NCBI GenBank assembly: GCA_024220525.1
Contig: JAMYWO010000074.1
Span: 102,098-166,097, forward strand
DNA length: 64,000 nt
From: Cochliopodium minus
Taxonomy: Eukaryota > Discosea > Himatismenida > Cochliopodiidae
Reading direction: 5' to 3'
Within the stretch, counting starts at the first letter, position 1. The number at the start of each line of letters is the position of its first letter. The notes beneath the pieces were generated by a model. The model was not told the origin of the DNA. It did no database searches and was given only the letters and a program-made list of their open reading frames with translations. The position numbers and the translations under genes were made by a program. Positions 49,333 to 60,832 of the stretch are shown piece after piece.

Positions 49333-49803
49333 CTTTCCCTTATAGAAATTTGAATATCAATTCAAATTCTAATTTTTTATTTATTTATTTTTTCAAAAGT
49401 TTGTAAAGCTATAAAAAAATAAAAGTTTGGTTGATGCAATTAGTTCATTTATAAAGGATTTATATATGCTTTGATTATGATATCTAATTCATTTTTAATT
49501 TCCATATTTGGATTTTTTTTATATTTTACATAACAAATAGATAGAGGATTATAATTATGATGGATGATTATGAAGGTTTCAAACGAATTCATGTTATAAA
49601 TTTTTGATTTGATTGATAAAAAAGGAAAATATTTATTATCTCAAAAGAACTATAAAATTCAAATAATAATAAATATTCATCTTACATTCCTTCCATTAAT
49701 TCCAATTGAATTTTTCAAAATGTGATATTTTAACCAATTCTAAAATTTTGCTTCATTTTTTAGAAAAGAAAAAAAAAATAAAAAAAATCGCTTTTGTAAC
49801 AAA
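49333..49803. other. divergent intergenic region
   Basis: AT-rich spacer between the start of the kinase gene (minus) and the start of the BAR gene (plus), so it should hold both promoters. No specific motif can be supported. Confidence 0.5.
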
Positions 49804-50976
49804 ATGAGTTTCAATTACTTTCAATTTGAGGAAGATAACACCAATCAAAATAAAAATCCAAATTACATAACACCAATTAATGAAAATAATAACAGAAAAG
49901 ACCCAAATCCTGAAAATACTACCTTCAATCAAAAAAATAACAATTCTTTGATAAATTTTAATGAATATAACAATAATGATCAACAGAATTATTCATTCCA
50001 ACAAATGGTAATAAATGAAAAATCTGTATATGACAATAAAAGTACAATTTCGGAGAATACAAGATTATCATTGGAGAGTAATGAAAGTCAAGAAAATTAC
50101 AACAAAAACGAAGAGTTATCCAATCTAAATGAAAAAAAGACAGATGTATACAGCCAAGTGATGAATATAGCTTCTGAATTGATCTACAATATCAAAATAA
50201 CAAAAGACAATTTGATGGACAAATTTTTTGGAAAGGTAAAAATCAAATTTTGTTTGTGGATACGTGTTAAGTAATTTTAAATTAATAATAAAAAGGGTAA
50301 TACAATTGATAATGAAGAAGTGAATAAAATAAGAGAAAAAACGAAACAATTTTCGATCGATAATGATTATGTACTCAAAATACATCAAAATATAAAGAAA
50401 GATTTAGAGAATGTAGCTAAATTGCAAAAGCAGATGGGAGATTCGCTTTATAAGATGGGATTGCAACATAAAGATGAAAGCATCAATTTTGCGGAGACTC
50501 TCACCGATTTCGGGCAACTCAATAGAAAGTTATCCAGAGAAACATCTGATCTCAATGATAAATTGGAGCCATTGTTGCCTCTTAATCAGATATATCTCAA
50601 AGAAATCGATCTATCCTACAAGACCATCCTCGATCACAAATATTCATTCGATCAATCTGTCAATTCTTACAACCATCTGGTCAAAAACAAGAAAGATACT
50701 TCCAAGGCAGAAGAATGCATGAAAGCCAACAAGATCAAATATGATCTTTCTCAAAAGACTTACATTGAAAAGTACAATTTACTCAATCAAAAGAGAATCA
50801 AAGATAGTCACAAAAACATCTCCAAATATCTTAACTCTTACAATCTCTTTTTTGTTGATTCTGAAAAGTTATTGTCTTGCCAAAAACAACATGAGAAGAA
50901 AAATACCAATGATTTCAGTAAGTTGCTTGGTTTGAACGATAATTTGGAAGAAAAAAACGATATTTATTCAAATTGA
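49804..50976 (+). CDS. BAR-like coiled-coil membrane-curvature protein
   Basis: Two exons (49804-50235, 50296-50976) join at phase 0 to about 370 residues. The first 120 residues are Asn/Gln/Ser-rich and disordered. The rest is long amphipathic helix (ENVAKLQKQMGDSLYKMG, NFAETLTDFGQLNRKLS, NSYNHLVKNKKDTSKAEEC) with the spacing of a three-helix BAR domain, arfaptin/ICA69-like. No PH, PX or SH3 is attached. By the fold it should dimerise and sense or shape curved membranes. Assignment rests on pattern and not on a signature motif, so a plain coiled-coil protein is the alternative. Confidence 0.65.
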
Positions 50977-51088
50977 ATCAAGCTTTTTAATTTTGATTGT
51001 TTATTTTATTTTTGCCTTTATTTATTGAAATTAAAATTTCTTACACATGTTTATCAACTTTCGAAATTTCTTTGTTTAATTTGAAAAA

Positions 51089-54000
51089 ATGATAAAAAAA
51101 AAAAAATTGGTGAAGAAATTAGCTCTAATAATGAAATTTTCTTCATCATCTTGTTTCTCCAATCATACTTTTAATTATTATGGTTAGTATCAATTTAATT
51201 TTGCTTTGATAAAAATTTTATATTTAATTACAATTAGGAAATGGTGATATTAAAGTACTTGGGAAAAATGAATTTGGAGAATTAGGATTGGGACATACAA
51301 ATGAGGTTGAATCAGAAACATTTTTGATGAATAATCCCGAAATAGTTTGTATATCTCTTGGTTATGGATATTCACTCTTATTGGAAAGTAAAAATATGGA
51401 TATATTATTTTATTGGTTGTACTAATTTCAATAAGGAAAGGGAGATCTTTATGGATGTGGGTAATAACTGAAGAATATTCTTTTTTCCTCAGTATTATAA
51501 TTATAAATAAAGGAACAATGAACATGGGCAATTGGGAACAGGAAATAGTTTGAATACATCGAAATTTATCTTTTTAAAGAGTGATATAAAAATGATGTAT
51601 TGCGGATATTATCACACTATAATTCAAAACCGTAAAAAGAATTCCAAATTCAATAATTTTAATTATTTAATTCCCTCACAGTGGACGGTTCCATTTATTC
51701 AATGGGAAAAAATTTTAAAGGGCAGCTTGGACTGAACATCTTGGGTAGAAATGACTATCCACAAATGATCTTATTACAACATAATGTAATAAACGTGGCT
51801 TGTGGCAAAAACCACAGTATATTTTACAAGAGTAAAAATTTGAATCAATTTTTGAAGACAGTAAAATAATTTTCATTTAGGTAATGGTGATTTGTTTGTT
51901 TGTGGTAAATAACGGAATTATTTTTCTTTCTTTTTTTTTTTTTCTAAAAATTCGCGTAAAGGATCTAATAAGTATGGACAACTTGGTTTACCTAAAAGTT
52001 CACAAGGCGTTCAGACGAAACCAGTTTGGTTATTAAATAACAAAAATATCAAAAGCATTTCTTGTGGATATCATCATAGTGTGATAGCAGAGAGTAATTA
52101 TTCAAAAATGCTTCTTTTTTAAAAATAAATTGATTTTTCTTTTCGTAGAAAAATTACTTTTTGGTTTCGGAAGAAATGACAAAGGACAAGTAATTTTCTT
52201 TTTAATAATCATTAGTTTTAAAATTTTTTTAAAAACGAAATAGCTAGGGCTAGATAACAAAAGCAGTTTCATACAGACTACGATCATCAAAGATTTGAGT
52301 GTATCTATAAAATCTTTGCACTGTTCTGCTCACCATTCAATAGTATTATTTAGTAATGTTATTAAATTAATTTTAAATGTTTTAATTTATTATTTTTTTA
52401 GAAAATGGAAATTTGTTTTCTAGCGGAGCAAATGAGAATGGACAGCTAATGAATGGAAACAAAGAAAATCAATCTTCATTTAAGTTGGTTCTCCAAAATG
52501 TTATTTCATGTACTACTAATTTGGATCATACAACATGTTTGATCAGTAACTTCATTAAATCTTAACTTTATGTTTGTTTTTTTTATTTAAATTTTAAAAA
52601 AGTTTGCGAGGACAATTCTCGTAAAGTTATATGCTCAGATAAAAATTTTAAAGAAAATTCAGATAATTCTATCCGTTTTCTGCAAAATCTATATTTTTCT
52701 AAAGTTGTAATTATTTTTAAATTTTTTTAAAAATTTTTAAAATCACAAAATTCTAGAAAATATTCCTCTCGATCACTTTGGTAAATACTTTCAAAATTAT
52801 TTTCTTTTACAAATTTAATTTTTTAAAAAAAAGCAAAGAAGAGATGAAGAAGAAGTCAAAATCGTGAAGGAGAAATTTTATGTATGGTACAATGAACAAA
52901 TTGAAAATTGCTCCAAAAAAATTTCAGTAAAACTTCAAGATAAGCTATTTTTGAATTATTATCAACTAGAAGAAGTAAAAATTGTAAAAGCAAAGGTAGA
53001 TGGGAAGGAAATTCATTTCAAGAATCATCTAGTGAGGTTTTTTTTCAAAAAATGTTTTAAAAAATCTGATGATTTCAAAAGACAAGTTTTAGAAACAGAG
53101 GAGAGTCATTTGGAGTTGGTGATTAAGGTTCCCAATTCTGGTGTAATAAAAATTTTTGAAGACAAAGAGGAGTTTACATTCAAAGGAACATTCGAGAAGG
53201 GAAAACCAAAAGAAGGAGAGAAATATGACAAAAACAATATTCTTTTGTTTAGCGGAGTTTTTAAAAATGGTACTGAGTGGACAGGAGAGGGTAGAAGCAA
53301 ATATTCAAAAAACTTCAAACAAATTAAATAAACTTAAAAATTTTGATAAAAGGAAAAATAATTTGGAAAGAAAATGAACACACAGCTTATGAATATATTG
53401 GTAAATTTCTTTTTTAAAAATTTTTTTTTTTTGAAAAGATTAAAAATTTATAGGAACTATTGTTGAGGGAAAACCTCATGGAGAAGGAAGTAAGATAGAG
53501 TTGGATAATAATGATATGAGAAACACCATTATGAAAAAGAGAAAAATATTTAGAATGGAAATGAAGAGAAGAGAGTTTAAAGATCTTTTGAAGGGTGAGT
53601 GGAAAGATGTAATAAAAGAAGTGAACAAAGTAAGTGAGAGAATAATTTGGAAAGGGTTGTGGTTGAATGGTAAAGAACTTCTTTTATTTTTCTTTTATTT
53701 TAAATTTTTATTTATTTTTATTTATTTATTTTTTTTAATTTATTTTATTTATTTATTTTTTATTATTTTTTATTTTTTTTATTATTTTTTTTTTTTTTAT
53801 TTTTTTATTTTATTTATATTTCTAATCAGGGAAGGAATGGACCGGAAAAGGATATACTGTTTTCATTGACGAAGAAATTAATGAATGGTAAACAAAAAAT
53901 TGATTAATTAAATTGTGTTTTATTCTTTTTTCTAAAGGCTTTATTTTGGAGAATTGTTTGAAGGAAAGCCAAAAGATGGAAGTGTTTTTTTAAAGAATCT

Positions 54001-57000
54001 AAACAAAGATCAGGTTTAATTTTATTCATTTAAAAATCAAAATAAATAATAATTTTTCTTTAGAAAATAAAATGTGTTTTTAAAAATGGGAAGAAATTCG
54101 GTAAAGGAATATTGAAAGAAAATGGAACAGAATATGCAATAGAATTTGACATAAATGGAAAAGAAATTTATGAAAAGAGAATAAGGACATACAATGCCAC
54201 AAGATTAATGTTTGGTAAGTAAAAAAAAAGTTTCTCTTTTTGAAATTCTTCATTTATTTTTAATTTCAGTTGGATGCAAGAATGTTGGAAAAACATGCCT
54301 CAGAATTAGATTAATGGGCAGTGAAAAAGACAATCTTAAAGCTTATAAACAAGTTCAAACAGAAAAAAAAGATGAGGAAATAACACATGGTGTTGAGATT
54401 TTTCATTGGGAAGAAGGTGATTCTCTTTACTCTGTTTGGGATTTTGCTGGTCATGAAGAATACCATGTAAAACTTTATCAAAAAAAAAAAAATTCTTTTC
54501 AATTAAAAAAACATTTCTTTGATATGAAAGGTTGCACACTCCTTTTTCTTCAGCTCTGGTTGTGTATATATTCTGGTGTTCGATTGTTCAATTCAAATTG
54601 AGGAATTAGTGAGTAACAAAAAAAAATTTATAAAAGTTTTTATTTACATAAAATTTTTAAATTTTTAGCTAAAAATAAACTTTTGTATTGGTTTCATTTC
54701 CTTCAAACTCAAATTGGTGACGATTCTCCTATCATTCTTGTTGGATCTAAATTAGATTTGTTGGAAAAAAAGATACAAACATCCATTTTCAGAGATAAAA
54801 ACAAAAATATTCTAAATGAAAAACTGAGTTTAATCAATGAAGGTAAACCAAAAAAAAAGATTTCTCTTTAATAATTTTAAAAAACTTTGTTGAAACGAAG
54901 AAATTACAAAGACAATAGAACAAAATGATATCAAACTAAAGTTTCTTACTTTTCATTCAAATATATTGAACGAAAAACCTTTTTATTTCACTTCTATGAG
55001 ATCTAGGGACTATGACACAAAACTTTCTGGGTTGGATACTCTTGTAAAGACATTAAAATCAGAATATGAAAATCTTAAAAATGGAGTGGTAGCAAATTTG
55101 AAACATAAAATAGGTTTTATCTTTTTTTTTTTTTTTTTTCTGAAGATAAATTTTTTTTTTTATTCGATTAGTTTATGAGCAAATCCAAAAAATAGTTAAA
55201 GAAAATACAAATAAGGATAACACTTCAAATCTCATGGACAACGAGAAGATTTTCATAGAAGTTTCTTTCCTCAAAAAGGTTTTGCTTGAATACAAGAAAG
55301 AAGAATCTCTCGAGGCAGCAAAAAACATCGAAAAAGTGCTTGTAGATCTCCACAAACTTGGTCTAATCGTCTATTTAAATAACAATAACCTAAAAGATCT
55401 GATAGTTACAAATCCTAAATGGTTCAACAATGTATTCAAAAAGATATTAGGTAGATTTTGTTTTAATTATCTTTTGTTTTAATTATTTTTTTTGTATTTT
55501 TTTATTTTTTTTTCAATTTTTTTATGGTAGATTTTGGTAAAATGAGAATTGCAAATATTCTTGAACTTATCCAGAAAAACATCGAAGAGATGATCGAAGA
55601 AAAGGAAATGAACTTTCTGAGTTCGAGCATAAACAGCAAGACTCTAATTGAAGATGCTCTTATTTGGCTGAAAGCAAAGGCAAATTTAAAACTTTCCATC
55701 AAAGATATTTGGGAAAATGAATCTGAAAAGAAAAAATCTGTTTTGGAAAAAATTAGCTTTCACAAATTATTGAAGAAACTTGACAAAATTCAACAGAAAA
55801 TCCATGAGGAAGGGAATGACAAAGCCATAGAATCTGTCAAGAAAACCTTCAACTTACCTTTGTATTATGATCTTTGCCAGATGTTCCACAGTATAAACGA
55901 ACAAGATCTGATTGTGTTGGTGAAACAAATGATCGGTTCTCCAAAATTTTATTTCACAGAAGAAGACATGAAAGGTTTTTTATTTTAAATATTTCTTTTT
56001 TTTAATTTTTTTTTTATAATAAATTTTTTTTTTTTTTTAATTGTTTTTTTGATTATTTTTATTTTTCATTCATTTTTTTTTTTAAAAAGCTTATTTAGAA
56101 AAAATGAATTTCACCAAAAAAATCTTGAGTAATTTTGACTTAATTTTCCCTAAAAAGAGAATTCAATTGGGAGATGTTAACAAGAATGATCTTCCCAAAC
56201 AAAGCTACAGTGTTCCTTTCTTGTTTCCAATCAACAAGCCAAAACACATCTATCTCCAAGGAAAAAAGAGATTAGGAGAAATAAACAGGAGTAAAGAGTG
56301 GAAAATAAATTACTACTTCAATTTCAAACCATCCTCAATGTGGAAAATTTTGTTCTTGAGGTTCAAAAAAAAAATTATATCATTTCATTCATAGATGTTC
56401 AAAATTTTACAACAATTCAAATTTTTTTAGCAATTAATTTATATCCGCTAACAAAATTGTAATTTTGGATTTAATATTATTATTTTTATATTTTATATTA
56501 AAAATTTTATGTGTTTTATTTTTATTTTTTAATTTATTTTTATTATTTAAAATTAAATTTTTTTATTGTTTATTTTAATTATTTTTTTTTGATTTTTTAG
56601 AATTAGGAAAGCTTGTTTAGGGAACAACGAGAAATGTATAATTATTGATGAAATATATTGGATTGATGGATTTGTGTTTTCTTTTTCGGAAATTGATGAA
56701 AATCTGTCAATTGTACAAATGGAAACATTCGAGCTTGACAAAAATAAGCCATCAAGAAATGTAACCAAAAATGTTTAAAAATAAATTATTTTTGTTAATA
56801 AAAATTATGATTTTTTTTTATTTTTTTATTTTTATTATTTTTTTTTATTTTTCTTTTTTATTTTTATATTTTTAATTTTTATTTTAAATATAATTCAATT
56901 TTTTTCTTAGAGAAGCAGTGTCAATGAATCAGAAAATAGATCTTTCAAACATATCATGCAAATAAAAATTAAAACAGATTATGACATCCACTTCCTTTTC

Positions 57001-58690
57001 AATTCAATACACTTGTCGATGAAAGAGTTTGTATCCAACTGGCTAGTTTCTTCTTTGTCAAACGAAATCCACTTTGAAGTGATCAAAAGATCTATCAAAA
57101 CAGAACAAGAAACTTCCGTCCCTCTTAACACTTTTATCGCAAGTGACTACAACAACCAAGAAAGTGAACAATTTTTTATTTTTTTTATTTAAAAATTTGT
57201 TATTTTGATATTTTTTTTATTTTTTATTTTTTATTTTTTATCATTTGTTATTTATCATTTATTATTTTTAAGTTTTTAATTTTAAAGTTTTTATTTAAAT
57301 TTTTATTTTATTTTTTATTAATTTTTTATTTTTTATTTTTTATTTTATTTTTTATTTTTAAATTATTAATATTTTTTATTACAAAATAGTCATTTGCTCT
57401 TATTGTGGAAGTTCTTTTATTTTTGACAAACTCAAAACTAAAAATTGCGTGAATTGTACATCTGAGAATTTCTTGATCGAAAACAAATTTGGTAACATTT
57501 AGATATTCAATAAAGTTTCAATTAACGTCAAATAAAAAAAATTCCTTTAAATTTAAAAAATAGCTTTGTTGGGTTTGGTAGAACAAGGAGGTTTTGGAAG
57601 AGTTTATAAAGCGTAAATGCAATCGAATCTTTATTTTAAAAATTAATTTAATTTTTTTTAAAAAAACAATACATAACGAAATTTTTGATTTAAAAGGTTA
57701 TATCTTGAAACAAATACGATAGTTGCCATAAAGGAAAGAATAAGCGAAAAAGAAGAATACATCAAAGCATGGAAAAAGGAAGCAGAATCATTAAAACTCA
57801 TAGAAGAATTACTACCAAACTTGATAACTTACAAGCTTATTTGTGTTTTGGACGATACACTCAGAAAACTCGAACAAAAATATTTGGTGATAGAATGGAT
57901 AGAGGGAGGAAGTTTACATCATTTGTGCAAAAATTACTCCAAATTCAAAATTTTCAATAACGAAAAAGATTTTTTGAGGATGACTTTCATGATTATGGAT
58001 CAGCTTCTTCAGTTGCACCAATTTAATCTTATTCACAGAGATATCAAGCCAGAAAACATTATGTTTTTTAAACATAACAACCTTTATTTTTTTTGTTTGA
58101 TAGATTTCGCGAGCTGTTTCACTCTTGGAAGTTTACAAGAAAAGGTTCGTTGTTTTTCAGAGAAATTCAGCCCACCCGAACAAAACTCTGACAGAGAAAC
58201 TTCCAAAAGTGATGTTTATTCTCTCTCTATTTCCCTTTCTAATGTATTAAACTCTATTAAAGTGGAGGTTGATGAAGATTTTCTTTCTATTTTAAATAAC
58301 ATGAAAGAAAAAGAAATTGATAAAAGGCCAACTCTTCAAAATTGCATTCATTATTTAACTTTATATTGCCAAAAAAAGTTTGGAGAGATTTCTTTTTTGA
58401 CACAAAATTATCCTCCTTCTCTTCCCATCTTCACTAAAAACCTTGATGCTTTAAAAAGTAAATTTATTTTTAATTCACCAATTAAATCTGACCATGTAAC
58501 ATCCAATGACCAAAACAATCACATTCCTGACAATCTTAACATCGTTGAAAAAGATAAATTAATTTTGGAAAAAGAAAAAACTATTACTAAACTTGAAGAG
58601 AAAAACTTGTTTCTTGAAAATAAGCTCCTTGAAAGTAATCAAAAGATCGAGATTTTGCTCCTTGAAATCGAAAAATTAAAAAATAAATAA
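51089..58690 (+). CDS. RCC1-MORN-Roc-COR-kinase (Roco family) protein
   Basis: More than 20 exons can be chained. Exons from 51089 to about 52550 encode RCC1 blades (GKNEFGELGLGH, GNNEHGQLGTG, SNKYGQLGLP, HSIVLF). Next come MORN-like repeats (FKGTFEKGKPKEGEKY, NGTEWTGEGKIIW, GKPHGEGSKIE). The Roc GTPase has its P-loop in GCKNVGKTC, switch VWDFAGHEEYH|VAHSFFFSSG, and G4-like VGSKLDL. A COR region (about 55170-57180) follows, including NPKWFNNVFKKIL. A CxxC..CxxC ribbon (ICSYCGSS, CVNC) precedes a kinase: EQGGFGRVYKA, VAIKER, HRDIKPENIMF, LIDFASCF, SPPEQ. The end is a coiled coil (LILEKEKTITKLEEKN). Roco proteins couple GTP-dependent dimerisation to kinase output. The DFG Gly is replaced by Ala. 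Confidence 0.85.
56394..56473. repeat. ~80-bp terminal-inverted-repeat element, copy 2
   Basis: Second copy of the element at 47704-47783, in an intron of the Roco gene. It shares GATGTTCAAAATTTTA at the left, TATCCGCTAACAA inside and TGTAATTTTGGA at the right. Middle sequence differs in several places, so the copies are not recent. Confidence 0.7.
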
Positions 58691-58742
58691 AAAAAATCGA
58701 TTTTGAAATTTGGAATATTCTATTTATTTATACTGATCATAA

Positions 58743-59037
58743 ATGAAAATAAGAACAGGTGGAATACTTATAACATGGTATATATTTTTGAAAATCCTTT
58801 GAAAATAAATACATTTTTTAATTTATATTCATCAATAGTGATCCTGCTATTAGACAATTCCTTATATACAAGAATAAAGAGCTGGGATTTATTATGGATC
58901 AATTGGATAATGAGCATCTTCTCATCTTGGAAAATAAAAGGAATGAAGTGATGAGATTGGTGGATGAACATCATAATAATCTAACCTGGAAAGATAAAGA
59001 ATTGGAAAAGGAAAAGAAGAAGAAAGGGGATTATTGA
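58743..59037 (+). CDS. GTF2H5: TFIIH subunit TFB5/GTF2H5 (TTDA)
   Basis: Two exons (58743-58777, 58839-59037) join in frame to 77 residues. The start MKIRTGGILITCDPAI and RQFLIYKNKELGF match the TFB5 hallmark G-V-L-I-x-C-D-P-A-x-x-Q-F-L. The continuation FIMDQLDNEHLLILENK fits the family's second strand and helix. TFB5 dimerises with TFB2/p52 and stimulates XPB in nucleotide-excision repair and transcription. The C-terminus is lysine-rich (KDKELEKEKKKKGDY) beyond the usual end. It starts only 53 bp after the Roco stop codon on the same strand. Confidence 0.88.
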
Positions 59038-60083
59038 AGCTGAAAAATTCCCTTTGTATATTTTCTATAAAAAAAAATTAAATATTTTCTGTGAAAAAAT
59101 AATGGAAATCATTTTTATAAATCATTTCTTGATTACTTTTTGTGGAGATAAAATGATATAAAAAAACATCTCCACAAAGTAGTTAGTAAAGAAATGAAGT
59201 TAGATGTTTTTGATTGTCTAGTTAATAGAAATAAAAATTGAAGATTGTATTTAAACATATTAAGTTTTGGAAAGAAAGATTGATTTAAATCAAACAAAAA
59301 ATTGTCTATTTGGAAAAAAGTTTAATAAAAGAAAAAAGAGAATGTGATGAATGTATTGAAGAGATGAGACAAGGTGAATTAAAATTTGTTTAATCTGTTG
59401 ATTTTTTAAGTAATATGAAAACAAACAAGTTCATGGATGGACAATTGATTTTGATGACTTGTATGGAAGAAATAGATATTCAAAAAACAAGAAATTGAAG
59501 AAGCAGAAAATAGGATGGAAAGTAGCAGAGAATTCATAAAAATCTTTACTATACAGTTTTGGGAAAAGAGCAGTTGGATTGTAAATGAAAAGAGACAAGC
59601 AATAAAAAAGAGAAGAGATTACCCATAAAATATTACAGGAATATTAAAATAATCATTCTATATTATCAAATATAGGTTAATTTAATGTAATAAATTTATC
59701 ATAAGATGTTCATATATTGTCATTTTTATAGAATGTAATTACATTATAATATTATTCTTTTATAACTTTCTTTTTAACTACTTCTAGACTTGTTTTAACA
59801 TCTTCACTTGAATCATCTTCTGACTCTTTTTTATCTAATATTTCAATCATCTTGTAATGTCTTGCACAATAATATATATTGTCTGTATGCTTTTTTTTAG
59901 AATAAATATGACAAGTTTCACCTTTTTTATAATTATAATATGTAACAAATAAGTTTTTAAAATTTAGAATGAAGAATAATTACTTTTAATGTCAGCTGAC
60001 TATATCCCAGCTACTGAAGACTTGCGCCCAATAAAAATGAATTTGTTAATCAAGCATCTTGTGAAACTGCAGTTCTAAATAAG
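59038..60083. other. gene-poor interval with hairpin and a Cys/His-rich ORF fragment
   Basis: No complete gene. A strong hairpin lies at 59123-59196. On the minus strand at about 59985-59748 an open stretch without ATG reads YKKGETCHIYSKKKH and YYCARHYKMIEILD, followed by an acidic/basic tail. It looks like a small zinc-binding motif. Between 59290 and 59640 the plus strand has broken, protein-like stretches with several stops. The region may be decayed. Confidence 0.4.
59123..59196. repeat. two-block inverted repeat (hairpin)
   Basis: The inner stem TTTGTGGAGAT (59139-59149) pairs perfectly with ATCTCCACAAA (59168-59178) around an 18-nt loop. The outer stem CATTTCTT (59123-59130) pairs with AAGAAATG (59189-59196). 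ACT/AGT sequences between the blocks extend the pairing with small bulges. Confidence 0.7.
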
Positions 60084-60565
60084 TTCAATAACGAAAAAAG
60101 ATTTTTTGAGGATGACTTTCATGATTATGGATCAGCTTCTTCAGTTGAACCAATTTAATCATATTCACAGAGATATCAAGCCAGAAAACATTATGTTTTT
60201 TAAACAACCTTTATTTTTTTTGTTTGGTAAATTTCGCGAGCTGTTTCACTCTTGGAAGTTTACAAGAAAAGGTTCGTTGTTTTTCAGAGAAATTCAGCCC
60301 ACCCGAACAAAACTCTGACAGAGAAACTTCCAAAAGTATCTTTGAAAAAGATAAATTAATTTTGGAAAAAGAAAAAACTATTACTAAACTTGAAGAGAAA
60401 AACTTGTTTCTTGAAAATAAGCTCCTTGAAAGTAATCAAAAGATCGAGATTTTGCTTCTTGAAATGGAAAGATTAAAAATAAATAAAAAAAGTAAAAAAA
60501 ATCGATTTTGAATCTTGGAATATTCTATTTATTTATACTGATCATAAATGAAAATAAGAACAGGC
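60084..60565 (+). pseudogene. truncated duplicate of the Roco kinase 3' end and TFB5 start
   Basis: Nearly identical to 57952-58758 but damaged. An extra A in the run after AACGA shifts the frame. AATAACAACC is reduced near MFFK, and GATAGATTT has become GGTAAATTT. An internal deletion removes the kinase C-lobe (from after ETSKS to the coiled coil). The coiled coil LILEKEKTITKLEEKN is retained. Beyond the stop, the duplicate continues through the 3' flank into the first 18 bases of the TFB5 gene (ATGAAAATAAGAACAGG), then diverges. No functional kinase is possible. Confidence 0.9.
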
Positions 60566-60677
60566 CCCCTATTTTTTTACGGTAATTATTTCAAATTTAA
60601 TTTTTGTTGTTAATTTTTCTGTAAAATAGAGTTGTAATTGAATTGTCTTTATAAATCTTTTTGTCTTTGAAGATAAA

Positions 60678-60768
60678 AAAATATTGATAAATTACGGGAT
60701 AAATTACGATTAAAAACCTGATAAATTACTGATAAATTACGAATAAATTAAGGATAAATTAGGGAGAT
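60678..60768. repeat. degenerate GATAAATTA tandem repeat
   Basis: About seven imperfect copies of a unit like (G)GATAAATTACG with 9-13 bp spacing, directly downstream of the kinase pseudogene and upstream of the Asn-rich gene. Confidence 0.7.
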
Positions 60769-60832
60769 ATTACTGACCAAGAACTTGAAAAAGATATATT
60801 TTTTATATTTTTTATTTTCAAAAAAAAAAAAA

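Noticed and set aside
54480-54600. Alternative C-terminus for the Roc domain in the unspliced frame
   Set aside because: The read-through sequence after HEEYH is Lys/Phe-rich and non-conserved, while splicing to the AG near 54530 gives VAHSFFFSSG, the expected Roc sequence.
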